A stretch of 64,000 nucleotides of DNA from Pleurotus ostreatus/Saccharomyces cerevisiae fusant. Its lineage: Eukaryota; Opisthokonta. The notes beneath the pieces were generated by a model. It did no database searches and was not told where the DNA came from. It saw nothing but the letters and a program-made list of their open reading frames with translations. Positions 46,004-59,771 of this stretch are shown here, piece after piece. Position numbers and translations under genes: made by a program. The stretch is taken from NCBI GenBank assembly GCA_024196135.1, contig JAMQCK010000021.1, positions 114,301 through 178,300 on the forward strand, written 5' to 3'. Positions within the stretch are counted from its first letter, which is position 1; every line of letters begins with the position of its first letter.

Positions 46004-48854
46004 ATGAACTCGAGCTTTACCTTCCCCCCTCGCGCCCCGCCGACAATGCGGCCGGAAATGACGCCCCCAGGCAATGCGGGGCAGCAGCAGTCGGCGTCGA
46101 GCGATGCACCGTCGCGGGACTCTAACCTCGTTCGCGCTTCCATTCTCGACGCGGCTTTGGATCTGGGGTATGGCTCCAACTCCACCGTAGCGAAGTGGAT
46201 GTTCGAGAACCCGCTTGAGGAGGAGGACGAGGAGGTGAGCGCCGTTCATACGCGTCCGATCATAGTATCCTCTCCAGACCTATTGTTCTTGTTGCATCCC
46301 ACGTCCGCCCCCTCCTACATACTTTACGAGATGTGCAACATGCCCGCCCCAAGCTGGAGCCTGCGTATGCTGACTATGAGCTTGGTAGAGCATGAAGTCG
46401 CCCATTACCGTCAACAGCCCCACAAGCGAGGATTCGGCTGCAGCATCCGCGACTACAACCCGCACTACCCCTCCCACGTCGCTGTCCGATCACCACTACG
46501 CGATGTTTCCCCGGTCAGCAGACACCTTCCATCCTCGTCCCATGGCCCAGGACCCTCCACGGCTCCCCTCCATGGTCGAGAGCGAGACTACGCCGAGCAC
46601 GGTCACATTTGCGCCCTCTGCCCCGCCCAAGAAGCTACGCAAGAAAGCGCGCGGCGATGGGTACGAAAGCGACGGCGGCTACGTCAGCGAAGCCGGCCGT
46701 CGCCGTAAGGCGAGCACGAAGTCGTCCGACAAGAAGGAGGCACGCGAGGCGAAGAAGGAGGAACGGGAGGCCAAGAAGGAGGAGCGGAAGAAGAAAGCGG
46801 CGCCCAAGGCGGACGACTCGGGGTACTACACGGGCTACGAGACGGACCGGGCGAGCACGGCGACGCGCAAGTCGGGCAAGTCGCTGAAGTCGAAGAAGTC
46901 CAAGACGAAGCTGGCGGAGGCGGGGTACGAGACAGACGATGGGTACATCTCGGCGGGCGGGAGCCTGAAGCCGAAGAAATCGCGCTTCTTCAGGCTGGGG
47001 AAGAGCAAGGAGGCGCCGCCACCCACGCCGGAGCCGCATGTGAGGGCGCCGGAGCCGGTCCGGCCTGCGATGCCTCTTCCTATCGCTCAGCGGTTTGCGA
47101 CTACGCTGCAACCGTCGGAGTCTCTGAAGGAGGATGCTGGCGATACATTGTCCTTGCAGGCGTCATCGGTCTCGCAAACGACGGCCGAAAGCTCGCGCGG
47201 CGGGACCAGCATTGCCTCCACTATCACCAGCGCCCACACGTCCAACGAGGGCTCTGCTCACGTCTCGCGCTCTGCGGAGGAGAGCGCCTCCCGGGAAGAG
47301 GCTCCCCAGATGTCATCTGCGTCGTCGAAGACCGAAGGCCAAGACATACCCTACCGACCTGGTTCGCCCACCGGCGAGTCAACGAATGGCCCTAATAGCC
47401 CTGTCTCTTACAAGCTGGGCTCGCCTAGCAAGCGGCGCCACTCGCTGAGCAAACGCTCCTCCCTCGACTTCATCACACGGCCGCTCTCTCGTATGTCTGC
47501 CCGTCGCCTGTCGAACGCCAGCCCGCCTCCCAGCGGAGCGGCGAACTACCCCGCGATCTCGTACCCCTTGGGCCGCTCGCCATCGCCGCCGCCATCGTCA
47601 TCGACGCGACCGATATATCCGCCTCAATTCTTGGACTTGGACGAAGACAGCCCGACGCGGAGCCCGCAGGAGGGGCGGGGCTTCTTCAGGGCGCGCGCGA
47701 CGCCGTCGCCAGCGCCTGCCCCGTACACCGATACCCAGTCTCCTGATACCCGGTCTCCGAATACCCTTGATCAGGCGATACCCAACCGTCTCGCGCCGGC
47801 GACGAAACACGATGTCCCGCGACAGACTCAGACTGCTATCTTGAAGGACGAGAGGCACAGGCCGGACAGGATTGTGACTGGCCATCCGGGCGCTGCTGTT
47901 CTCGGTCGGTACGATCTACCGCCACCCAGCCCGCCGCCGCAGGCACCGCTCCCGAGCATACCTCCCAGGTCGCCGCTGCGCCAGGCAGATCGGGACCGCT
48001 CGCCTCTGCCCGACTCTGGCAGGCCGTCTCCCGGCCTCACGCGCGCTGCGTCCGACATGGACAGTCGGTTCGGCCTGCCGCGTTCGCCGCGCTTCCCGCC
48101 ACGTTCGGCGTCTGATAACGACTATGGCTTCGGGCGCGACGTCTCGCCTGGAAGGTTATCGCCGCTGCCGCCTCGCGACCAAAACGCGTACATGCCGTCT
48201 CCGACACTGACCCCGCAAGGTCGCGAGTCTCCTCTGCCGCGTGGAAGGGTCTCGCCGTTCCCCCAGCAGCCCGTTCGGCCAGACATTAAACCGCGGCTGC
48301 CGATCCAGATCCCCCGTAGCCGCGAGCAGGAGTTCGCCGCAGGAGCGTGGGGCGCGCACTCACAGCTCCCGGCCGACGTGCCCGCCGACAGCGACAGCGA
48401 GGACGAGTGGGAGCACGACTCGCGGTACACGGAGGAGGATTCCTCGGAGGGCCCGGTGGTCAGGTTCGAGCTCGCCTCGGATCGCCACCTGTCCCACATA
48501 TCCGAAGGCCCATCCGCCTCGGACGTGCACGACTACTACTTCGACGGGCGCGAGAGTCGGTACACGGAGAGCGTGTACTCGCGCGCGAGCACGCTGCTCG
48601 ACACGGAGCGCAGCGGGGAGGCGCGCTCGCGGCTGCTCGGCCGCGTCGAGGCGCTGTACGACAGCGCGGGGCGCGAGCGGAACGCGGTGCCCCCCGTGCC
48701 CAAGATCCCGGATGCCTTGTTGCGAGCCCCCAATGGCGGCCTGGCGCCGTCAGCCAGCATGCCAGACGTACGGAATGGCACACCCACGCGGACCGGCGTG
48801 CTCGCGCGGGTGGGTGCCCTCGAAGCGCGGGCGGCGGCTGGGGGCAGGTTCTAG
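46004..48854 (+). CDS. Long intrinsically disordered basidiomycete protein with Gly-Tyr-x-(T/S)-D repeats
   Basis: 898 residues in two exons, 46004-46234 and 46389-48854. The N-terminus includes RASILDAALDLGYGSNSTVAKWMF, the only clearly ordered-looking part. The rest is Ser/Pro/Arg-rich and disordered. A Lys/Glu-rich charged helix (EAREAKKEEREAKKEERKKK) lies at about residues 190-220. Tyr-containing motifs recur around it: GYESDGGYVSE, GYYTGYETD, GYETDDGYIS, an arrangement often seen in fungal scaffold-like proteins. Many SP and PxxP sites suggest phosphorylation and SH3 binding. Near the C-terminus is an acidic segment (DSDSEDEWEHDSRYTEED) followed by repeats of SRYTE. I do not recognise a named family. 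The 154-nt intron is longer than usual in this window and has stops in all frames, supporting the splice. Confidence 0.75.
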
Positions 48855-49363
48855 CGTTCTAATTAGCTAATTTCTTGAAGCCGGTGTGCGCTGCTGGTAG
48901 ATTGCATGCACGGCTAACTTATTGCTCTACTTACTTGCTTTCGTTGTGTTTTTGATAGGTTGTAATTCTGGTGTACATGATCTTGGACAATGTCGTGGGT
49001 ACAGGGTCCGCGCTATGGCATATGACGCAAGCCCTTTTGACGGTACATATTTCTGATAATACCATACATGGGCGCACAGTTACCGAAGCTTCCCTTTTTG
49101 CTCACAGATGCTTTCATTCAGAAAATTAGGCCCCGAGTGCTGACTTGACGACAAGGTGGCAAGCAACCTGTGGACAGGACAGTCCATTGTTTCTCGGCAA
49201 CCACCGAAACACGTGCCCAAGCTATCTGCTTCCGTGCTTTTGGTCATGATTCTTTCCCTCGCGCGTTCATACTCAATACCAAGGAGCCATAGATTACGAG
49301 AGCTAGAGTATGGCCAAGGGTATATACTTGCAATTATCCATTCAAAGCCGAGACAGTGTTCGA
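48855..49363. other. Converging 3' ends, no gene seen
   Basis: AT-richer 3' flanks of two converging genes. Confidence 0.5.
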
Positions 49364-50672
49364 TCATGCAAACATGACGACACCGAAAACGATGCTCAAG
49401 AGTCCACCCACAGACGCGGCACCCATCGCGGACGCGCCATTGCCATCCGTCGAAGAAGCACCCGCAGCGGTGCCGGTGTTAGTCCCGGAGCCGCTACTGC
49501 CGCTGCCGGAGCTACCACCCCTCGTGCTGCTCGAGCCCGAGCTCGACGAAGAGGAGCCCGACCCGAGCGCGCTGTACAGCTCCGAGCTCGTGTACGCCTG
49601 GCAGTTGCTCGACGCGGGCGTGCGCGCGGTCCACGTGAGGACGGGCTCCTGCCCCTCGGGCGGCTGCGTGTACGTGGACACCTGGCCGTTCGTGTCGGTG
49701 TAGACGCCCGGGTAGTCCTGCACGTCGCCCTCGCAGGACTCGAAGGTGCCGTTCTGCGCGTTGTTGGGGGCGTTGTAGGCGCAGCCGATGCGGTCGTAGA
49801 TGTGCTGGCAGAAGTCGGCGGCGTGCTCGTTCGTCTGGTCGCAGGCCTTGATGCAGAACATGTCCGAGCCCATGAAGCTAGGGGTCGAGATGAGCTAAGC
49901 ATGAGGGAGCAGTAAGGAGAAGGGCGAGCTTACTTATGCCACTCCACAACTTGGTCCCACTTGTTGCCGTCGCCGAACGCTTGGGTGTACAACAGACCAC
50001 CGAGAGGGTTGCCACGCTGGGGAAAGCGTCAAGTCCAGCCCTTGCGCCTTTGAGCAGATAATACTCACAAGATCGGCACCGTGGGGGTCCATCTCACCAC
50101 CGTAGTCTCCCGCGGCAATGTTGATCTTCGTCTGGTCGATGAAACCGACGACCTGAACATAAGCCGAGGTCTTCATGAACTGCACGCCCTTCAACGCATC
50201 GGGCGGGATGAGGCGCGTTCCACGACCAGGCTTCGTGCACCAGGCTACCGTCTCGCCCTCGGTGTCTCCAATGACCGAGTTCGGCTCAGGGGGACCCCAC
50301 AGGCAGAAGTCTGGCGTGCATGTCAGGAACGCTGCTAGCAGCTGATGGTGTCGAGATCGCGCACCATCCACCGAGTTCACGAACGACGTCTGGCAGAGCG
50401 ACTCCGGGCCTTCCGTCGTGGAGTTGCAGAGGTTGTAGCCGAACTGGACGCCGCGGATCAGGTTGTCCTCATCTGATTGATAGGGCTGGAGGGGGGCGTT
50501 AGCCAGTGCAGCAGCAAGTCAACTAGCCACGCACGATGCCGTCCGGATAGTCGAAGCGCTTCTCTGCGAGCGGTGTCGCGGGGAACGTCGCGGTCGGATC
50601 GTTCGTCCCCTGTGCAGCCCCGCGCTGCGCAAGCAAGGCCGCCGCCAGCAAAGCACTCGAAGCCCCAAGCAT
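49364..50672 (-). CDS. Secreted GPI-anchored glycoprotein ('macrofage activating glycoprotein' type)
   Basis: Cell-surface protein of the Agaricomycete class often annotated under this name; molecular role unknown. The start at 50672 gives a signal peptide (MLGASSALLAAALLAQRGAA). Later exons carry GVQFGYNLCNSTTEG, FCLWGPPEPNSVIGDTEGE, VAWCTKPGRGTRLIP, GVQFMKTSAYVQVVGFIDQ, and GGEMDPHGADLRGNP. The last exon has FCIKACDQTNEHAADFCQ, IGCAYNAPNNAQNGTFESC and GVYTDTNGQVSTYTQPP, then a Ser/Gly-rich stalk and a hydrophobic end (SVGGLLSIVFGVVMFA), which is typical of a GPI signal. At least five short exons; the cysteines of the family are in place. A TATA-like ATATAAAT lies about 150 nt upstream on this strand. 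Confidence 0.82.
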
Positions 50673-51636
50673 TATCAAAGGGTCAGTAGCGGGAGATTAA
50701 GGTCGATGCGGGTGTTAGTGGGCGCGGATAGTGAGCGTGGGGGAAGAGGGAGCAGGAAGAGAGAAATGGAGAGGGAGGAGGAGACCGTTGCCCGCACTTG
50801 CGAAACAGACGGGGCCGGCTAGGATTTATATGGAGGCACGGTGGCCCCTTGGCTGTATGGCGGACCTTGGCCAAATGACCAAGGGACTGGGCGCCGTACG
50901 CGGAGGCAATGTGGTGCTTGGCAGGCGCCGATTGGACAGCGCGAGCTAGAGTGCGGAACTTCTCAGCGTTCTTTGTGGGCGATAAGGTGCTTCGAGAGCG
51001 GGAAGCATGACTGCATAGCGAGGTGGTAAACTGTAAGTGGTACAAGGAAAGAAAGGTAGACGAGATTCGAGAGGCGGAAGCCCAAGTCCGAGCCGAGGAG
51101 ACAAATGAGGCTCGAGGCTTTGAAGTCGAACATGGCCGAGTGATGCCAAGCTGTATAGCCCTGCGTCACGCGCCCGGCCATAACCGGGAGAAGCCGAGAT
51201 GGACCCACAACTGTCAGCATACCTAAATACGCCTCGAATGATACGCCCAGACGTCCTCCCAATGGGATCCGACCACCGTCTCAGCCAATTCGTAATTTAT
51301 TGCAGTTAGGATAGATAAAACAGTAAAGTAAGCATGTCAAGCAAGACAAGATCCATCGTAGCATCCAAAACCCGAGAATTAGGTAGGGGTCATCACCGAC
51401 GTTGTGTACAGAAGGGAACTCGAAACGGAGAGCAGAATCGGATGGATGGGAAAGGCGGTAGCGCAGGGAAATCGTATACGTACATAAGGAAAGCATTCAG
51501 TAATTGATGGATTAGTTGACACAAGGAAGAAACGAACAGGAGGAAGCAGTCAAGGAGAGGAGTATACCGGTCGGATGGCGTAAATACATAAATAAACTAC
51601 TGGCGAGTCGTTATCGGAATCACCCGTACGACAGCA
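50673..51636. other. Intergenic, promoter of the glycoprotein gene and 3' flank of epsin
   Basis: No gene seen. Position 50824-50831 reads ATATAAAT on the minus strand, a possible core promoter element for the glycoprotein gene. Confidence 0.4.
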
Positions 51637-53398
51637 TTATATGCTGAAGAACGGCTGGTCCGACGACTGCTGCTGTTGGGGCTGGCCCTGCTGTTGCGGC
51701 TTGGCGAATGGGTTGTGCGAGCTGTGCTGCTTGGCGATGATCTGCAGGCCGGCGCCCTGGGCGTATCTGCCGAGAAGGTCAGGATGAATGACAAGAAACG
51801 GAGAGGGGCGTCGCTACGCACCTTAGCAAACCCGTGTTGCCGAACGTGTCCTGTCCGTCGTCGCGATTTGCGAGGAGGAAGGCCAGCCGCTCGTTCTCGG
51901 TGTCCTTCGTCTTGACCTTGAATCCCTGAGACTGAAGATGGGATGTGTAAGCGACGGTAGAATGACCAAGAGCAGACGGAGCTCACCTGAGGCTGCTGCG
52001 GTGACGTTGACCGAGTCGAGGCGGGGGACACGGGCGAGAGCGAGCTTGCACTGCTGCCGAAAGATGGTGGGTTGCTATGGTTGTCGTACGTGCCCGTAAG
52101 ATTGAACGATGGCCCATTGCTGGTATGTATCGACGGGAGGGGAGAAGAAGACCCCGATGGCGAAGGCGACGTCCGCGCGAATGGGTTATTCGTACTGCAA
52201 GCGTGTCAGCAACTCAACGTATACCAAATCACATGTCAAACGCACCCCAAGCCCGTCGGCTGCGCAGTGAGGAATTGAGGCGACTGCATTTGCTGCTGCT
52301 GGAGCATCTGCTGCTGCCGTAGCCACTCTTCCTGCTGCTGCTGTTGCTGCTGCTGAAGGAGCTGCTGGCGCAACCATTCCTCCTGCTGTTGTTGCTGCTG
52401 TTGCTGAAGAAGCATCTGCTGCTGCATGTCCATCTGTTGCTGGAAGGGATTGAAGGAGGTATATTGCGGCTGGAGGGGCATAGCCGTGTACTGCGGTTGG
52501 AGGAATTGTGGCGGTGCCGCGGTGAACTGGGGCTGCAGACCGGCCATGTAGGGAGTTGGATCGGCCATCGCTATCAAGTCGTTATTGTTGTTGGAAGTCG
52601 ACCTGCGGGGGATCAGCTATAGGGTCGACATGGGGGAGTGTGGCGCACGCACGCATCCTCGGTATCATCGAACAACGACCGCGCATTGCTCTCGCTAACA
52701 GCCTTCGCCCGAGCTTCCTCTTCCTCCTTGCTCAGCCTGAGAGCTTCCTGGAGCTCCCGCTCCTCCTTCTCTGTCGCGAAGCTCCGCTTGCTCTCCTCGA
52801 TCGCCCGGCGCAGCTCGTCGTCCTCCTTATTCAGATCCCGGCGCCCCCTGTTCTCGTTCTTGTGCGAGTTCGCGAGCATGCGATCGCGCATGTCCGCGCG
52901 CGCCTGGCGCGCCACGCGCAGGCTGCCCTCGTCCGTGAGCAGGTTCGTGATCTCCTTCGCCTTCTGCCGCACGTTCGCGCCCTGGTCCTTGCCCTCCTCG
53001 TCCACGTACTGGAACTCGCGCAGCGTCTTGATGATGTAGATGTTGTCCCGGAAGTACATGACGACGTTCTGCGAGCCCTGGCGCAGGAGGTAGTCGAGCA
53101 CGGTGAGGGACTTGAAGACGTGCCGCCAGTTCTTACCCTTGTCGTTCAGGCGCTTGTAGAGGATCTCGACGATATCGAGGAAGTCGCCCCTGCGGATGAT
53201 TAGCTTCCTATTCTTCAGATCTCGCTCGTGTACGCACTGATTGTAACTGAGCTGTGCGATCTCGTTCATTTGCATCCCTGACGGCCCCCATGGGTCGTTG
53301 CTCGTCGCGTCCCGGACCTTCGTCTGCGTGTCGGAGTACCCTTTGGCGACATTCTTGACGCCTCGTATTGCGCTCTTCGTTATGTGCTGCATGCTCAT
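51637..53398 (-). CDS. Epsin (ENTH-domain endocytic adaptor)
   Basis: Endocytic adaptor that binds PIP2 and ubiquitinated cargo. From the start at 53398 (MSMQHITKSAIRGVKNVAKG) the ENTH domain runs to about residue 150, with SDTQTKVRDATSNDPWGPSG, RRGDFLDIVEILYKRL, WRHVFKSLTVLDYLLRQGS and the YIIKTLREFQYVDEEGKDQG helix. Two ubiquitin-interacting-motif-like helices follow (EDDELRRAIEESKRS and ERELQEALRLSKEEEE). Later exons encode a Gln-rich region (runs of Q interrupted by EEWLRQQ) and three NPF motifs, FNPFQQ, TNNPFART and SHNPFAKP, which bind EH-domain proteins. The last exon ends SSDQPFFSI. Architecture ENTH-UIM-UIM-polyQ-NPF is that of yeast Ent1/Ent2; I cannot tell which. The upstream ATG in the same frame (near 53521) is rejected because its product has no ENTH character. 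Confidence 0.9.
52265..52450 (-). repeat. Gln-coding CAG/CAA tract in epsin
   Basis: Low-complexity (CTG/TTG on the plus strand) tract coding for polyglutamine blocks broken by two copies of QEEWLRQQ, a sign of local duplication. Confidence 0.85.
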
Positions 53399-54531
53399 CG
53401 TCGAGCTGTTGAGGGGAAACACGAGATCTAGGGAGTATGAGGCAAGCCGCAGTCCACCGAAGTGGCGATGCCGCCGCCGGCCCGCGGCAATTGCCGCAGT
53501 CGACGTCACCGCACGCGCCAAGCACGCGCGATGCGATATCTTATTCTATCCCTTTCTTCTGCCCGTCCCTCTCGACATCGCGAGTGAGGAATGGATAAAT
53601 TCCACTGGAATGCAGTATAGACTTACACCCTCTTTGTCACTGAATATTGCGAGACCACGCACATCCTCGATCATCCAGGAGTTGCACCCGAAGTAAGGTC
53701 TCTTCCTACCATACTATGCCTTTGGAGCTTCAGAAATCTTCTGGTAGACTATCATGTTGCTGCTATGTATTCAGGGGCCCTTACCATACGTTTTTCATGC
53801 CCATTAATCTCTACGAACGGCCAAGGACGAAGTTGAACTACGCCCACGTGAGCTTCGGATATTGCCGGTCGGCGATACGAACCTGTCACCTGGACACCTT
53901 CGCTTTTGTTCCTTACCATCACCATACACTTTGCCATTGTGATCTTTTGAGCTTCGGACCTCTGAGGAGACAACGTCGAGCAAGGATTCTGCAAGCCACA
54001 GTCGAAAGATAGGTCCCGGACAATTTACCTCCGCACCGAGGCGATGGTTCGGGGAAAGTGTAGGCATTTGTAAAGCGCCAGCCATCGACAAGCGAGCGAT
54101 ATGAGCTCAAAAGCATCTGAAAAGCACGGACATAGAGCGGTGACGTTCTCCCTCGTCTTCCATCCGCGATGGCATGCCGCTAACACGCGTCGGCCCCCCG
54201 CCAAACGCTCTTTCCCAGGCGGAAGTACGCCCAACTGTTGCCTTCGCCAGCCGAGCACCGCACCCCCCTGGGCGCCAGGCGTATCTTTCACCACCTTTTC
54301 ACCTCGAGCTGGGAACTGGGGCAAGTCTCCTTGCCACCAGGCGTGCCTGCGACTCGCCGACCGCGCAGCGTGCTTATCCAGCGGTGTATTTATGGGTCCA
54401 GCTCCGGTCCAGGCCGCCCGCTGCCCGAGTCCGCCCGATTGCGCGCCTCCCTGACTCGATGGCGGCGGGCCGACGGCGCGCTATAAAGACCGACGTCTCG
54501 GGCGGGTCGACCAGAAATTCCTCCGCCCGCC
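53399..54531. promoter_or_regulatory. Divergent promoter interval between epsin and F-box genes
   Basis: No convincing gene. A core promoter element for the F-box gene is at 54482-54488 (TATAAAG), 44 nt before its ATG. Confidence 0.45.
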
Positions 54532-55995
54532 ATGTCTCTGATCCTCTGCGACCGATGTGGCCACAATGTCTCGCGTGCCACCGACGACGGCGCCCTGAAT
54601 GACGATCTGCGCAGCTGGAGGTCGCTGTCTTCGTCGGAGGCGGTCTCTCTTGCCGGTGACCTTCGCGCGAAAACTTCGCTCCTCACTCAGCTTGAAGGCG
54701 AGCTAGAACGAGTCCGGCGCGTACTCCTTCAGCTGGAAGAGACGAAGAGGGCCACGGAGGCCGCTGTCTCGAAGCAGCGCGCTATGCTGTCTCCCATCCG
54801 ACGCTTGCCGCCCGAGGTCCTTATCGAAATTTTCGACTTTGCCTGTGACGACGAAGACGTCGGTCAGTTGCGTTGCTCCGCTCCTACTCTGAGCGTCGTA
54901 TGCAGATATTGGCGAGGTAGGCATCTCTACCTGCTTTCTTCTCGTGTGTACGTCTAACGCAGCACAGCTCTCATGCTCAGCACACCGCAACTATGGACCC
55001 GCTTTCACTTCACCGTGCACAAAATGGACGACAAGCCCGCCAATGCGCAATTGCAGTTACTACAAAATTACCTCGACCTATCCGGCGCTCACCCTATCCA
55101 CGCCCCGGTGGCGTACAACGAGTCTCCGCCAGTAGCGCCGCAGGCCTTCTTGCTCTTCCTGCGACATACCGAACGCTGGCAGCACCTGGTCGTCAATAGT
55201 CCGCATATTTTCAACTTCATCGGTGCTCTGCCTCTCCCTCGCCTCACTACTCTGCATGGCGAGGTCTCGTTTCTCCTTCGCGACACCTACCAGGTTCTTC
55301 GCGCCGCGCCCAATCTGCGCACCGTCCATCTCACCAACTATGACGAGGCGCACGAGCTACCCAAGCTTCCTTGGGCGCAGATCACTGAGCTGCACACCGA
55401 GTGGGCCGGCGCCTCCGTGCTCGACGTCGCCGAGCGCTGTCCGAACCTCGTCAGTTGGCACCACCAATCCATCACTCCGCGCTTTCCTTTCCCATGGGAA
55501 GAGCGCGTTGTCGAGTGCGCGCGCCTGCGCCGCCTCGACCTCTGCCTCGCCCGCGACAGCCGCCTCCTCGAGCACCTCCACGCGCCCGCGCTCGACGACC
55601 TCGCGCTGACGTGGTCGAAGGTCCCCGCGGAGATGCTCGACGCGCAGAACGCCGCGGCGCGCGTCGTCGCGTTCCTGCAGCGCTCGCAGTGCCACCTGCG
55701 GCGCCTCTCCCTGCGTAACCCGCCGCTGCGCGCGTTCGAGTGCCTCCTGCTGCCGACGCTGTGCGGGCTGAGGGCGCTCGAGATGTACTCGCCGCAGCAG
55801 AGCCCGCTGCCGGAGGATCTGCTCTCGCTGTTCTGGGCGATTGGGACGACGGGGTCGATGCCGTTGTTGGAGGAGCTGGTGCTGGAGGGCTTCACGGAGT
55901 TCGCGAAGTCGTCGTTCTTTACGGACATCGTGACCTCGCGGAGCGAGTCTGGGTGTACGCTGAAGTGCATTGATACGCATTTGGCTGGTTGTTGA
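54532..55995 (+). CDS. F-box protein
   Basis: Likely substrate receptor of an SCF ubiquitin ligase. Two exons: the first, from 54532, carries an N-terminal Cys-containing start (MSLILCDRCGHNVSRA), a coiled coil at about residues 45-85 (LEGELERVRRVLLQLEETKR) and the F-box core LPPEVLIEIFDFACDDED at about residue 95. The intron falls in SVVCRYWR|ALMLSTPQLWTRF, a place often seen in Agaricomycete F-box genes. The rest is a leucine-rich-repeat-like region (for example PNLRTVHLTNYDE, LRRLDLCLARDS, LRALEMYSPQQS, LLEELVLEGFTEF). The family is greatly expanded in Agaricomycetes, so the substrate cannot be guessed. The end is CTLKCIDTHLAGC. Confidence 0.87.
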
Positions 55996-56883
55996 ACGTT
56001 GGTGCTTCGTCTGTTGTTGTTCATCGATTTCTATCCTCCTTAGATTTTGCCATAGAGATTTGTCAGGATTTGGGCTGTATTGTAGCAAGCCATGTGATCG
56101 TGTTCGACTTTTCGGCTTCCCATGTCAACGTTACGGCAAGGTTACAGACATTGGCGAACACGCAATCGGCGCATCAATGGGCTTGTATCGATGCTTTGCA
56201 ACTCAGAAAGGTACAGCAACAAAGCCTGAAGCTGAAGGTTCACGGAGGCCGACAGTATCGTAGTCCCTCCTACGTCCACCCGCCGACCCCGTTGCCGCAC
56301 TGCGCGCCTTGAGGCCAATATACGCAGACTACGCGTCAAGCTACGACGTCGGTTAGCGTACAATAGACGCCTGTTCTGCCAGGTGCATGTGGCGCGGGCT
56401 GTGAATCCATCCATACAGTCCACCCACAACGCCTTCATTTCGCTTACACCCGGGGAAGTTCGCGCCCCGGTTACCTATGCTATCTGTACCCATCTGCGGC
56501 TGTTGGTCGTCATGTATCATGTACATATGTGGCAGGGGCGCATGCAAACCTTGAGGCCTTTAGCGCTGTGAAAAATGAGTTAGGGGCGTCCTTGCTCGGT
56601 GGGAAGCGCGCGCCTCTCGCCCATTCCCTCCCACCCGCCAACGACATACAAGCCCAGGCATTGCAAAGCGCCTGTAAAGGACCCCCAAGAGCATTGCAAT
56701 CGGCGCTTTGTGGTTCGGATTTTTGGATAACGCCGAGGCGTATTGATCTGATCTCCGCGACCTTGTCTCCAGCTTGTCCCCAACCCTCACGTCGCACCGC
56801 GCGACGCCCGCTCTTCTCGCCTCCCAACGCCGACCTTAGATCTGAATAATACCTGTATACGCGTTCTGCGCACCTAATTGAAC
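55996..56883. other. Intergenic, no gene seen
   Basis: Plus-strand 3' flank of the F-box gene and promoter of the Cdk gene. No TATA box was seen close to the Cdk start. Confidence 0.4.
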
Positions 56884-58478
<1,595 letters not shown>

Positions 58479-59771
58479 ACGGTGGAGTTGGTCATGTACG
58501 CCCAAGACACCGCCTCCTCGCGGCTCGCTGGGCTGTATCCATCTGCCACCATGCCGCGTCTTCTGATTGACCGGCCCGTGTCTGCTCCCGTCCTCGCGCT
58601 CCATCGTTGCTGTCGCTGTCGCTTGCTATGGTCATACATATATACATCGTGCCTGCATACACTGGCCTTCATATTCACGCCTGCCGTGGCTTCATATTCA
58701 CGCCTTTTGTGGCTTCATATTCATGCCTTTTGTGGCTTCATATTCACTGTGTTTGTAGTCGCATATATTTCTTCACGCCCCCGCGGCTTCATATTCATTG
58801 TGCATTTAGTCTCTTTTTTATCCTCATCGGCGTTCTCGTCGCACAGAAAGCCCCACCCCATTGAAGGTTTTTTGTCTACCGTTCGACCATTTCTTTGTCT
58901 ACCGTTCGACCATTTTTTCTGTCTACCGATCAACCATTGCATTCATCCATTCAAGTTCATTTATTCTCCTTCGTTCGCATCCGCATCACGAAGCGGCCCT
59001 TCTCATCTGCCTCACAGAGCAGCCCTTCTCATCCGCCTTCATCCCCGTCTTTGCATGCGACCTCATCCCCGTCTTTGCATGCGACTTTGTTCTCCGTCTT
59101 TGCATGCGACTTCGTTCTCCGTGTATGCACGCCCCTTACCTTATTCGTGATCATGAGTATTGTTGTCTGTGTGCAGCTGGCTGTCCGAGGGTACAATATG
59201 TTGCTTCGTGCTAATGACCGTACGTGAAAATATAGGATGATGAAGTCTGAGGGTGGTTGGCGAAGCATGTCAATGAGGGTGGTTGCCAGTGGGGAAGCTT
59301 GAGGGTGGTTGGGGAAGCTTGAGGTTGGTCGGTGACGCTTGAGGTTGATCGGTGACGCTTGAGGTTGGCCGGTGAATTCGAAGCCCTGGGTGCAGTCGGG
59401 ATCATGGATGTCCAAGGACACACAATCGAAGGCAAACTCTTCAAAGTAATCGCCATCGACGATGCACAATCTAGGGATACAGATATAGAGGTAAGTAAAG
59501 TACATTTTGTGCGTCGCCGTCGCGCTGCCCTCGACGACACCGCCGTCAGTTCGCTCGTCCGTCCTTCCCTCTCCTCGAGATCGGCCTGTTGTGCTTTGCT
59601 CTCGAGGAGAGAGCAACGCGCTGCTCTCTTGAGATCAACGCGCTACTCTCTTGAGATCAACCCGCTACTCTCTCCTAAAAATCCACTCATCACTTTCTCC
59701 TCGCCCACCTCCCCGTCGCCCACATGCATCACCCTCATCTCGCCCACATGCATCACCCTCATCTCACCCTC
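58479..59771. repeat. Tandem-repeat-rich intergenic region
   Basis: Several unrelated tandem repeats follow one another: about 24-nt units with 'cttcatattcacgcc' (58668-58750), 'gtctaccgttcgaccat' units (58870-58945), 'gtctttgcatgcgac' units (59045-59115), 'gcttgaggttggtcggtgac' units (59270-59375) and 'acgcgctactctcttgagatc' units (59600-59670), then 'cgcccacatgcatcaccctc' (59700-59760). A short open stretch near 59404-59490 (MDVQGHTIEGKLFKVIAIDD, then a GTAAGT donor) may be an orphan exon; family unknown. Confidence 0.7.

Noticed and set aside
46609..48870. Several long frames overlapping the disordered-protein gene on both strands
   Set aside because: They are shadows of the 820-codon exon caused by its strongly biased, GC-rich codons.
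53399..53521. Upstream in-frame start for epsin
   Set aside because: The extra N-terminal residues are Ala/Arg-rich without ENTH character, whereas MSMQHITKSAIRG fits the usual epsin start.
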